Positions 1-5,552 of a stretch of DNA of 6,073 bases are shown here, piece after piece. The notes under the pieces are model-generated. The model was not told where the DNA came from. It worked only from the letters and a program-made list of their open reading frames with translations, and ran no database searches. Source of the DNA: an uncultured Clostridia bacterium (GTDB lineage: Bacteria > Bacillota > Clostridia > Oscillospirales > Acutalibacteraceae); the NCBI GenBank assembly GCA_937916195.1, contig CALFTO010000001.1, forward strand, positions 1 through 6,073, given 5' to 3'. Position 1 is the stretch's first letter; each line of letters begins with the position of its first letter. Both the position numbers and the translations under genes were made by a program.

Positions 1-68
1 TTCCCAAATTTTCAACCAAATATGGTACGTTTTAGTGGACTGTATTTTAATATAATTATCCTAATAAT

Positions 69-100
69 ATTAATCGAAAATTAAATACATTTTGTGACAT
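69..100 (-). promoter_or_regulatory. Leftward copy of the shared promoter-like element
   Basis: Read on the minus strand, this is ATGTCACAA, 14 bases, then TCGATTAAT. It matches the two better copies (148-179 plus and 4108-4139 minus) at 15 of 18 positions in the two blocks, with exactly the same 14-base spacing. As a promoter it would read ATGTCA-N16-TTCGAT and transcribe leftward, so it predicts a gene on the minus strand beyond the left edge. No start codon or ribosome binding site for such a gene lies in bases 1-68. It is the weakest of the three copies and the only one without a visible gene. Confidence 0.45.
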
Positions 101-137
101 AGAATTACAAAACACTTTCTCTTTTTATATAATTACA

Positions 138-153
138 TGACAAACAATTGTCA
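138..153. repeat. Perfect inverted repeat, possible operator
   Basis: TGACAA, a four-base spacer (ACAA), then TTGTCA form a perfect 6-bp inverted repeat. Its right arm is the -35-like part of the promoter before the NERD gene, so a protein bound here would block or steer RNA polymerase. The repeat arm TTGTCA recurs before the operon at 4134-4139, but there without the left arm. Operator function is inferred from position and symmetry only. With a 4-base loop and 6-bp arms in AT-rich DNA, chance is possible. Confidence 0.4.
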
Positions 154-179
154 CAAAAAGCAAAGAAAAAACGATTTAT
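148..179 (+). promoter_or_regulatory. Promoter of the NERD gene (shared element)
   Basis: TTGTCACAA, 14 bases, then ACGATTTAT. Read as a sigma-A-type promoter it is TTGTCA (5 of 6 matches to TTGACA), a 16-base spacer, and AACGAT at 170-175 (3 of 6 matches to TATAAT). The same two 9-base blocks with the same spacing precede the operon at 4077. Over the full 32 bases, 24 are identical between the two. The weak -10 but conserved CGATTTAT could mean an activator or an alternative sigma factor. A start near 182 would give a leader of about 30 bases. Confidence 0.6.
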
Positions 180-201
180 GATATTAGAAAACTCATAATT
201 T

Positions 202-207
202 GGTGAT
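202..207 (+). promoter_or_regulatory. Ribosome binding site of the NERD gene
   Basis: GGTGAT pairs with the extended anti-Shine-Dalgarno end of 16S rRNA (complement of AGGAGGTGAT). It lies six bases before the ATG at 214. It lacks the usual GGAG core seen in the other genes here but is well placed, and it supports this start. Confidence 0.6.
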
Positions 208-213
208 GAAGAT

Positions 214-1146
214 ATGTTCGAATTACTTTTTCTTATCGGGGTACTTGTTGCGGTTTATTTAATCAGTAATAAGCAATATAAAGAAACCTCATATTACAAA
301 ATCACTAAAACTCCACTTTTGGCTTTGAGAAGTGATGTGGGCAAATACGGTGAATATCTGATTTATAAGAAGTTACGCAATTTTGAAACCAATTTAGGTG
401 CGAAATTTCTTTTTAATGTTTATATTCCAAAAGAGAATGGTGAAACTACTGAAATTGACGTGCTTATGATTTGTTCAAAAGGCATTTTTGTCTTTGAAAG
501 CAAAAATTATAGTGGTTGGATTTTCGGTAACGAATCTCAGCGCTATTGGACTCAAGTTTTACCAAAAGGCAGAGGTAGAAGTAATAAAGAAAAGTTTTTC
601 AATCCGATAATGCAAAACCGCGGTCACATCAAACATTTGAAATCACATATTGGCGACGTTATTCCAATGCGTTCAATTATCGCATTTTCTGAGAGATGCA
701 CTCTTAAAGAAATCAAAGTAACCAGCACCGATGTAAGCGTAATCAACAGATATTCGGTTGCACAAGAAGTCACTACACTTTTTAACCAATACCCAAATGC
801 TTTAGATACAGAAAAGGTTGATAGTATTTACAACATTCTTTACCCGTTCTCTCAAGTAGATGAGCTTGCAAAACAACAGCATATTCAAAATATCAAAAAC
901 AACATTACACCACAACCGGTTGTAACGGTTGCTCCTGCAACACCAGAAATTATTTCTGAAACTGTAGCAGAAGAAACTGAGCCGGCCATCACACCAAGTG
1001 TTGAAACACCTGTATTAAAATGTCCAAAATGTAACGGCGAATTGGTTTTAAGGACTGCCAAGCGTGGCGAAAATAAAGGTAATTCGTTTTACGGGTGCAG
1101 TAACTATCCAAAGTGCAAATACATACAAGAATATATTCAACAATAA
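214..1146 (+). CDS. Membrane-anchored NERD nuclease-like protein with C-terminal zinc ribbon
   Basis: This 310-residue protein has three parts. Residues 3-17 are a hydrophobic N-terminal segment, probably a membrane anchor with the rest in the cytoplasm. Residues about 40-150 form a NERD (nuclease-related) domain: the GEYLI motif with E47, then EID with D82, FESK with E95 and K97, and NPIMQN with Q134. This matches the D-(E)xK catalytic pattern of the restriction-endonuclease-like fold, so the catalytic residues appear intact. After a Pro/Thr/Glu-rich linker (about 224-266), residues 268-305 form a topoisomerase-type C4 zinc ribbon: C270, C273, C295, C301. NERD domains are predicted to act in DNA processing, and the zinc ribbon is a nucleic-acid binder, so action on DNA or RNA near the membrane is a fair inference. 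The substrate is unknown. It appears to be a single-gene transcript, with its own promoter and a terminator just downstream. Confidence 0.92.
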   Translation: MFELLFLIGVLVAVYLISNKQYKETSYYKITKTPLLALRSDVGKYGEYLIYKKLRNFETNLGAKFLFNVYIPKENGETTEIDVLMICSKGIFVFESKNYSGWIFGNESQRYWTQVLPKGRGRSNKEKFFNPIMQNRGHIKHLKSHIGDVIPMRSIIAFSERCTLKEIKVTSTDVSVINRYSVAQEVTTLFNQYPNALDTEKVDSIYNILYPFSQVDELAKQQHIQNIKNNITPQPVVTVAPATPEIISETVAEETEPAITPSVETPVLKCPKCNGELVLRTAKRGENKGNSFYGCSNYPKCKYIQEYIQQ

Positions 1147-1151
1147 CAGAC

Positions 1152-1183
1152 AAAGCCTTGAGAACACTCGTTCCCAAGGCTTT
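1152..1183 (+). terminator. Terminator after the NERD gene
   Basis: AAAGCCTTG at 1152-1160 pairs with CAAGGCTTT at 1175-1183. After one A-C mismatch the stem continues with GAAC/GTTC around a four-base loop (ACTC). A T run (1181-1185) overlaps and follows the 3' arm on the plus strand. It sits between two converging genes. In the other direction the T run is short and interrupted, so it may only weakly stop transcription coming from the SWIM gene. Confidence 0.88.
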
Positions 1184-1192
1184 TTGTGCTTA

Positions 1193-2008
1193 TTACAAGT
1201 TAATACTACCTGTTGTTTTGCTATCTACAACTAAATTAAAGAATGTTGTTTTCAGCACTGTTGAGAAGTATTTTGTTTTTGTGTATTGTTCAGAGTAGTT
1301 TTGCTCGATGGATTTGAGCGTTTCGCGGAGTTGGAGTAATGTTGCGAAGCAGTGTTTGCATGGTGTTACATGGTAGCATTCGCAATAGAGTTCGCCGATT
1401 TCGCCATTTTTGTATGTGAATTCCACAATATATGGCTTTGATGTTGTCACGATTGCTCTGCCTTTTGTACCGTTAAGCTCGATATACTGAACATCGTTAT
1501 CCATATAGATATCGCCACCGTTTTCAAGGTCGCCTTGGTCATATTGTAAGCCATCAAGAGTTTCTAATGGGAACGTTAAACCATCTGTAACAGTCACATA
1601 TTCTTCGTCTGCTTCAGGTGCTTTGAACCAAGTAAGTGCCTTTTCATAAGGTAACGCAGTAGGGTCGAATGCAACAAAATGACTGCCTGCGAAGTGGAAT
1701 TCGCCTTGAACATTTGCATCTGCCTTGCCGATTACACGCTTGTAATCTGACAATTTGATTTTGAAGTTGTAAGTGATATTTACAACCACACCCATAACAC
1801 CTTCAAGCTTACCATCAACAAACACACGGTCACCTATTTTAAGACTAAATGAATCGTTGTAATAAGTGTATGGCTTATACACATCAGGAAACTTTATTTC
1901 TACAAGTGATTTACGGATTATCTGCTCATCTTCAATAACTTCTGGAATTACAAATTCTCTTTTTTCTGTCGTATTTTCGCTAAAATTAAAACCGATTTTT
2001 GTAGTCAT
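1193..2008 (-). CDS. SWIM zinc-finger protein
   Basis: This 271-residue protein has a C-terminal SWIM zinc finger at about 191-232: C209-x-C211, five residues, C217-x-H219-C220, the CxC...CxH pattern of the family, preceded by a beta-hairpin-like stretch (VEFTYKNGEIGELYCEC). SWIM domains bind nucleic acid or protein and occur in SWI2/SNF2 helicases, transposases and small stand-alone proteins. No helicase or transposase domain is present here. Residues about 55-97 (IGDRVFVDG...) look like a small beta-barrel, which is my inference. Its role is unknown. The ATG at 2008 is chosen over the upstream ATG at 2062 because GGAGA lies nine bases before it, whereas nothing supports the longer start. 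The gene lies 93 bases downstream of the metallopeptidase on the same strand. A terminator-like hairpin fills much of that gap, so co-transcription is uncertain. GC content (about 40-45% in sampled rows) is well above that of the genes from 2795 to 5546. Confidence 0.88.
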   Translation of the reverse strand: MTTKIGFNFSENTTEKREFVIPEVIEDEQIIRKSLVEIKFPDVYKPYTYYNDSFSLKIGDRVFVDGKLEGVMGVVVNITYNFKIKLSDYKRVIGKADANVQGEFHFAGSHFVAFDPTALPYEKALTWFKAPEADEEYVTVTDGLTFPLETLDGLQYDQGDLENGGDIYMDNDVQYIELNGTKGRAIVTTSKPYIVEFTYKNGEIGELYCECYHVTPCKHCFATLLQLRETLKSIEQNYSEQYTKTKYFSTVLKTTFFNLVVDSKTTGSINL

Positions 2009-2068
2009 AAAAAAGCATCTCCTTTTCTGATTACATAATATCACAGAATCGGAGATGTTCACTTTTTA
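2009..2068 (-). terminator. Terminator-like hairpin that contains the SWIM gene's ribosome binding site
   Basis: On the minus strand CATCTCC (2057-2051) pairs with GGAGATG (2022-2016). After a two-by-two internal loop, TTCTG pairs with CAGAA around a 14-base loop. Outside this, AAAAAG (near 2068) can pair with CTTTTT just after the stem, leaving a four-base bulge. A run of six T follows and ends at the start codon. The structure resembles an intrinsic terminator for the metallopeptidase gene. Its 3' arm is also the Shine-Dalgarno sequence (GGAGA, 2022-2018) of the SWIM gene. Read-through transcripts would therefore carry a masked ribosome binding site. Confidence 0.55.
2035..2062 (-). promoter_or_regulatory. 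Possible promoter of the SWIM gene inside the hairpin
   Basis: TATTAT (2040-2035, 5 of 6 to TATAAT) lies in the loop of the hairpin, with only a poor -35 (GTGAAC, 3 of 6, 16-base spacer). It sits in an 11-base stretch, TGTGATATTAT, that is repeated exactly before the metallopeptidase gene. A transcript from here would begin near 2028, lack the 5' arm and leave the ribosome binding site free. The call is weak because of the poor -35. Confidence 0.3.
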
Positions 2069-2101
2069 TTTTTCAATTGTGTACTAAAAAACGGACTTGG
2101 G

Positions 2102-2665
2102 TTATTTGGGAATACGATTAAGGTACATTGCACCGTTTTGTTTTAGCCACAGGTGGCATTGTTTATAGTTTGGGAGTACCTTATCAATCTCTGCGTAGAA
2201 CCGTGCAGAGTGATTCATTTGTTTTATGTGGCACAGTTCATGCACAACAATACTATCAATAATTTCATCAGGTAGTAACACCAAAAGACAGTTGAAATTC
2301 AAGTTGCCTTTTGATGAGCAACTACCCCATCGTGTCTGCTGACATCTGATAGTTATTTTGTTGTAGGTTACGCCGATTTTCTCGGCATAAAACTCCACAC
2401 GCTTTGGTATATCAGTTTTAGCTTTCGCAGTAAATTGTTTGATTTCTTCCTGTGTGTATGACTTTAAGTCATCCAGAATTTTTTGTCTTTTGTTGAGTTT
2501 TGCGAGATGTTTATCAATCCAAGATTTCTTTGACTCGATGAATTTGTAAATCTCTTTTTCTTTCATACGAGTAGGAGCACGAGCAATAATTTCGTTGGGC
2601 TTCAACTCAATTGAAAGAGTTTTTCTGTTGCTACGGATTATTGTCAGTTTCACTTCAGAGTTCAT
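2102..2665 (-). CDS. YgjP/DUF45-type zinc metallopeptidase (M48-like)
   Basis: The 187-residue length is slightly below the 230-240 residues common in this family. The N-terminal half carries the typical opening (RSNRKTLSIEL, 11-21) and a helical, lysine-rich region. The family signature RWGSCSSKGNLNFN is at 112-125. The zinc site is HELCH at 142-146 (H142 and H146 as ligands, E143 catalytic), with H152 in the following NHSARFY as the likely third ligand, so the active site looks complete. No signal peptide or membrane segment is seen, so it is a cytoplasmic protein. The family's physiological substrate is not well established. Members are often found near restriction-modification genes, but no such gene is visible here. 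The ATG at 2665 fits the family's N-terminus. The purine-rich GAAAGGGTG ahead of it is rather far (14 bases from its core), so translation may be modest. Confidence 0.92.
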   Translation of the reverse strand: MNSEVKLTIIRSNRKTLSIELKPNEIIARAPTRMKEKEIYKFIESKKSWIDKHLAKLNKRQKILDDLKSYTQEEIKQFTAKAKTDIPKRVEFYAEKIGVTYNKITIRCQQTRWGSCSSKGNLNFNCLLVLLPDEIIDSIVVHELCHIKQMNHSARFYAEIDKVLPNYKQCHLWLKQNGAMYLNRIPK

Positions 2666-2693
2666 TGGATTGACTCACACCCTTTCTTCAATT

Positions 2694-2722
2694 ATAATAT
2701 CACATTTTATTACGATACACAA
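2694..2722 (-). promoter_or_regulatory. Promoter of the metallopeptidase gene
   Basis: On the minus strand TTGTGT (2722-2717) and TATTAT (2699-2694) are 17 bases apart. An overlapping TATAAT lies at 2696-2691, but with no -35 at a normal distance. The -10 lies in TGTGATATTAT (2704-2694), identical to the stretch before the SWIM gene. The -35 matches only at three positions, so the exact assignment is tentative. Confidence 0.45.
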
Positions 2723-2760
2723 ATAAAAGATTGTTGGTCGGTACATTTTTAAGGACATAG

Positions 2761-2784
2761 AAAAAGCCTTGGATAACCAAGGCT
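2761..2784 (-). terminator. Terminator of the two-gene membrane operon
   Basis: AGCCTTGG (2765-2772) and CCAAGGCT (2777-2784) form a perfect 8-bp stem with a four-base loop (ATAA). On the minus strand the stem is followed by TTTTT (2765-2761), and an A run precedes it. It lies ten bases past the stop codon at 2795, so it ends the operon 3427-4077/2795-3394. It insulates that operon from the metallopeptidase gene downstream. Confidence 0.9.
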
Positions 2785-2794
2785 AAAAAATTTG

Positions 2795-3394
2795 TCATTT
2801 ATTATCTCGTTCTTGAATTTTCAGCAATGATTTCATATCCACACCACTTCTGTATGCATTCCAATAAATGGCTTGAGTCTCATATGCAAACATCGCCTCT
2901 GCATACCAGTATTTTGCTATATCAATAATATTTATTAAATTTGGATTACCACTTTTATCTTCTTCAAAATTTAAGTATTTATCTACATCTAAGCAATAAA
3001 AAACAATTTCATCATAGTCCTCTTTTATTTTACTGTAAATATACTTTCTCTTGTCAGCATCACTTTGATATACATTTATATAAAATTGAGTGTTTTTCCA
3101 ACTAGTTTCATTATTCTTTATTAAATCAGAATATGTATGATTAAACATAAATTCAATATCTAGTTTTATTTCTTCTTTTACATTATCGGTAACACCAACT
3201 TGCAAACACTCCCATCTATCACCTTTTTTACCATATAACACCCAAACATGTTCATTTTTTGTTCTTGCATTATTTAATTGATTAATTACATCAGATTCTT
3301 GACTTTGCTTGTCGATACTAATAATAAGATTTAAATAGTTTTCTAATTCGTCTATTGATTTTATCTCGTTTGTGTATAAATCTTTTCTTTCCAT
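2795..3394 (-). CDS. Uncharacterised soluble protein, second gene of operon
   Basis: I do not recognise this 199-residue protein. It has no membrane segment or signal peptide. The most patterned part is residues 50-80: VWVLYGKKGDRWECLQVGVT (50-69), followed by DNV and a helix. This looks like a beta-hairpin then a helix, and distantly resembles the GIY-YIG nuclease layout (VWVLY for GIY, LQVGVT for YIG). The conserved helix arginine of that family is not apparent, so nuclease activity is not claimed. The C-terminus (156-197) is helical and rich in Tyr, Trp and Ala. The ATG at 3394 is preferred to the upstream ATG at 3409 because GGAGA (3405-3401) lies six bases before it and would be inside the longer reading. 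It begins 32 bases after the stop of the membrane protein gene, and both probably share one transcript ending at 2761. Very low GC (23-27% in sampled rows). Confidence 0.85.
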   Translation of the reverse strand: MERKDLYTNEIKSIDELENYLNLIISIDKQSQESDVINQLNNARTKNEHVWVLYGKKGDRWECLQVGVTDNVKEEIKLDIEFMFNHTYSDLIKNNETSWKNTQFYINVYQSDADKRKYIYSKIKEDYDEIVFYCLDVDKYLNFEEDKSGNPNLINIIDIAKYWYAEAMFAYETQAIYWNAYRSGVDMKSLLKIQERDNK

Positions 3395-3400
3395 AATAAC

Positions 3401-3405
3401 TCTCC
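3401..3405 (-). promoter_or_regulatory. Ribosome binding site fixing the start at 3394
   Basis: GGAGA on the minus strand, six bases before the ATG at 3394. It overlaps the first codons of the longer reading from 3409, which has no ribosome binding site of its own, so the shorter start is preferred. Confidence 0.75.
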
Positions 3406-3426
3406 ACATTTAGTCAAATTAAGACT

Positions 3427-4077
3427 TTATTTATTTTGATTTTTCATCGCATCTTTAATATCATTTACAAAGAAAGCAAGTAAATTTCCTTTCTTTGTTT
3501 TCTTTAATCCTAAATCTTTTCTCATATCATTCATAATCTTCTCCGTTAATAAAAGATTATCTATACCTTCTGTACCTTTTATTGCGGTTTCCTTAAATTT
3601 AACCCAATCATTTACTACAGCAGAAGACCCCCATAATGTAATTTGTTTTGAGAAACTCATCAAATCTTTTATCATTTCTTCTTGTGGATAATCGTATCCA
3701 TCTTTAGAACTTTCTTGAACTTTATAAATCATCTCTACAAACTCACCATAAGGAACCTCACGCTTTTTAGCCAAATACTCTCTGCGTTCTTTTTTATAAT
3801 CAATACTTTTGGCAACAATTGAACTTATTATTACACCTACAATTGATACCGCACCTGTAATTAGTGCAACAACAATTACAGCATCAAATGACGATGCTAA
3901 TGTTGTAAGCCAATTAGCAAATCTGATAATATTTTCGCCTAAAAATTGTAACAGTTTAATTACCCCTACTATTGTTACAGCAAAAATTACAATTACAAAT
4001 ATTAAAGAAAAAATCATGTTAAGTTTTGGATGGCTTTCTGCAAATGTCTTATTTCCTTCTGTTTTATTACTATTCAT
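3427..4077 (-). CDS. Two-helix membrane protein with cytoplasmic C-terminal domain
   Basis: This 216-residue protein belongs to no family I can name. Two hydrophobic segments are clear, at about 20-46 and 66-90. The lysine/arginine-rich stretch after the second (KKERREYLAKKR, 95-106) and the positive-inside rule place both ends in the cytoplasm. Residues about 108-216 form a mostly helical soluble domain. Its most distinctive parts are LMSFSKQITLWGSSAVVNDW (139-158) and the helix ending MRKDLGLKK (185-193). That pattern seems familiar to me from unnamed membrane proteins, but I cannot confirm a family. It has no visible catalytic motif, so a sensor, scaffold or effector at the membrane is only conjecture. 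The ATG at 4077 is chosen because GGGG lies ten bases before it. The ATG at 4086 is one base from that site, and the one at 4131 lies upstream of the likely transcription start. It is the first gene of the operon and has the shared promoter element. Confidence 0.86.
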   Translation of the reverse strand: MNSNKTEGNKTFAESHPKLNMIFSLIFVIVIFAVTIVGVIKLLQFLGENIIRFANWLTTLASSFDAVIVVALITGAVSIVGVIISSIVAKSIDYKKERREYLAKKREVPYGEFVEMIYKVQESSKDGYDYPQEEMIKDLMSFSKQITLWGSSAVVNDWVKFKETAIKGTEGIDNLLLTEKIMNDMRKDLGLKKTKKGNLLAFFVNDIKDAMKNQNK

Positions 4078-4087
4078 CAAAATCATT

Positions 4088-4091
4088 CCCC
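4088..4091 (-). promoter_or_regulatory. Ribosome binding site fixing the start at 4077
   Basis: GGGG within AAAAAGGGGA on the minus strand. It is ten bases from the ATG at 4077 and only one base from the ATG at 4086, so the former start is workable and the latter is not. Confidence 0.65.
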
Positions 4092-4107
4092 TTTTTCTTT
4101 TTAATAA

Positions 4108-4139
4108 ATAAATCGTATTTCGAGTGCACATTGTGACAA
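4108..4139 (-). promoter_or_regulatory. Promoter of the membrane operon (shared element)
   Basis: On the minus strand TTGTCACAA (4139-4131), 14 bases, then ACGATTTAT (4116-4108). As a promoter it is TTGTCA (5 of 6), a 16-base spacer, and TACGAT at 4117-4112 (4 of 6). Both 9-base blocks and their spacing are identical to those before the NERD gene (148-179). The expected transcription start near 4105 gives a leader of just under 30 bases. The spacer contains GTGCAC, a 6-base palindrome not shared by the other copies. Confidence 0.65.
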
Positions 4140-4175
4140 AGTTTTACATATTCCTAGTTTTTGATTATTACAATA

Positions 4176-4204
4176 TTGCGAATATATTTACCTTGTGATA
4201 TAAT
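4176..4204 (+). promoter_or_regulatory. Promoter of the 424-residue membrane-anchored protein gene
   Basis: TTGCGA (4176-4181, 4 of 6), a 17-base spacer, and TATAAT (4199-4204, 6 of 6). Transcription should start near 4211, with a leader of about 60 bases. This excludes the in-frame ATG at 4161, which lies upstream of the promoter. The element shared by the NERD gene and the facing operon is not present here, so this gene appears to be controlled separately from its divergent neighbour. Confidence 0.75.
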
Positions 4205-4257
4205 TCAAACAAATAAAACATTCGCGAAAAATACAGGGCATTTATTGAAAATATTTG

Positions 4258-4264
4258 AAAGGAG
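4258..4264 (+). promoter_or_regulatory. Ribosome binding site fixing the start at 4272
   Basis: AAAGGAG, seven bases before the ATG at 4272. It is the strongest ribosome binding site in the window and places the protein's hydrophobic segment directly at its N-terminus, as expected for a membrane anchor. Confidence 0.85.
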
Positions 4265-4271
4265 TTGTAAT

Positions 4272-5546
4272 ATGGAAATAATTATCCCGTTAATATGCTT
4301 GTTAATAATTGGACTTGTAATAGTTTTTATTGTAACAAGCAAACAAAAGAACAATGATAGTAATAATTCTTTAACAGTAATTGAAAATGAAACCATTGTT
4401 ACTGACACTCAAGACTTAATCGTAAAATTTGAAGAACTTTCTATTGCAACTAAAATTGACGAAACACAATTAGTTGAAATTAAAGATTCTGCACTTATTC
4501 AGCGTTTCGTCGACCTTGTTCCCAATGCGAATCAAGTACTTAACAATATTAAAGACAGTAAGCAAATTAAAGAAACTATTGAAACTGGAGAAAAATTATA
4601 TAAAGCAGTTATTCCAAAGGGTGCTATACTTGACAATTCAAAAAATATGAAAGGAGCAGTTAGAGGTTCCTTTAGAGGTTTTGATAAAGCAAACAGAGGA
4701 AGAATTAGTGGAGATGCAAATTGGGTTCCAGTTGATGTTGATGAATTAACTAATAAAATGGCACACACTAATATGGCAAATGCAGGATATAATTTAGCAG
4801 CTGCAGTTGTTGGACAACACTATATGGCAGAAATTGATAAAAAGTTAAAAATCTTAACGGATGATATAGAGAAAATTTCATCTTTCCAAGAAAATAAATA
4901 CAAATCTAAAGTATGTGCTTTGATTGCAGAAATTCAAACTGTTAGCCAATTTCAACTTAACATAATTGAAAATGATGAAGAGCGAAAAGCTAAAATAAAT
5001 CATCTTCAACAGTTGAGATATGACTGTACTACTTTACTTGGGCAAGCTAACTCAACTATACAAGAAATCATTGCAAAACCATCATCTGAATATAAAAACT
5101 ATGAAAAGGATATTTTAAGTGCTAATAGTTGGTATAAGTATCAAAATATTCTTTTCGAATTGTTGTACAGAATTAGTGAATTGGACCATACATTACATTT
5201 AGGTACTCTTTCTAAAGAGCAATGCTATTCAATTTGCTCAACATACACAAAACAAGTACAAAATACTCAAACGCAATTACAAGAATGGCATCAAAGTCAC
5301 GAAGAAAAATTTGCAATTGATATAGCTAATGCAAAAAGGAAACGTTTAGGTTTTGAAGGACTCGTGTTTAAGCTTCCTGGTCTTATAGATGACAAATGGA
5401 ATTACAAAAATGTGTCCGAATCGACTATTGAAATGATAGAAAATCAAAGTTCTTCTATTTTACAAAACACAAATTCAATCGATTTATTTCAAGAGGACGT
5501 ACAAGTAATTACAAAGCAAGGCAAATTATATTACTTGCCACAATAA
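4272..5546 (+). CDS. Uncharacterised membrane-anchored helical protein
   Basis: I cannot name a family for this 424-residue protein. Residues 3-22 are a single hydrophobic helix followed by SKQK, so an N-terminal anchor with a large cytoplasmic part is most likely. After a polar linker come residues 125-185, an unusual glycine- and arginine-rich stretch (MKGAVRGSFRGFDKANRGR, 126-144) followed by an alanine-rich segment (AGYNLAAAVVGQHYM, 171-185) that could touch a membrane or pack in a bundle. Residues about 186-345 are long helices of coiled-coil character (EIDKKLKILTDDIEKI, 187-202). Residues 355-424 form a mixed C-terminal part ending with a short beta-like stretch. No nuclease, ATPase or protease motif is visible. 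The pattern is like unnamed proteins of other Bacillota as far as I can recall. It has its own promoter, is divergent from the membrane operon, and ends at a strong terminator. Low GC (about 23% in one sampled row), like the operon. Confidence 0.87.
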   Translation: MEIIIPLICLLIIGLVIVFIVTSKQKNNDSNNSLTVIENETIVTDTQDLIVKFEELSIATKIDETQLVEIKDSALIQRFVDLVPNANQVLNNIKDSKQIKETIETGEKLYKAVIPKGAILDNSKNMKGAVRGSFRGFDKANRGRISGDANWVPVDVDELTNKMAHTNMANAGYNLAAAVVGQHYMAEIDKKLKILTDDIEKISSFQENKYKSKVCALIAEIQTVSQFQLNIIENDEERKAKINHLQQLRYDCTTLLGQANSTIQEIIAKPSSEYKNYEKDILSANSWYKYQNILFELLYRISELDHTLHLGTLSKEQCYSICSTYTKQVQNTQTQLQEWHQSHEEKFAIDIANAKRKRLGFEGLVFKLPGLIDDKWNYKNVSESTIEMIENQSSSILQNTNSIDLFQEDVQVITKQGKLYYLPQ

Positions 5547-5552
5547 TTGAGA

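Noticed and set aside
1..213. CRISPR array, tRNA or other RNA gene in the left intergenic region
   Set aside because: No regularly spaced direct repeats and no tRNA-like cloverleaf could be seen; the only repeats are the promoter elements and one inverted repeat.
989..1298. Short open frames on both strands around the end of the NERD gene
   Set aside because: They cross the terminator and overlap the ends of two well-supported genes.
3809..4111. Plus-strand open frame of 100 codons
   Set aside because: It is antisense to the two-helix membrane protein gene; its hydrophobic look is a mirror of the opposite strand's membrane segments.
4108..4139. LexA (SOS) box in the operon promoter
   Set aside because: CGAAATACGATTT superficially recalls a damage-response box, but neither the CGAAC...GTTCG nor the CTGT...ACAG pattern is present.
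4161..4271. Upstream extension of the 424-residue protein from the ATG at 4161
   Set aside because: It spans the promoter at 4176-4204 and has no ribosome binding site, whereas AAAGGAG precedes the ATG at 4272 at ideal spacing.
4205..4768. Two minus-strand open frames opposite the 424-residue gene
   Set aside because: Both are shadows of that gene, without ribosome binding sites or recognisable domains.
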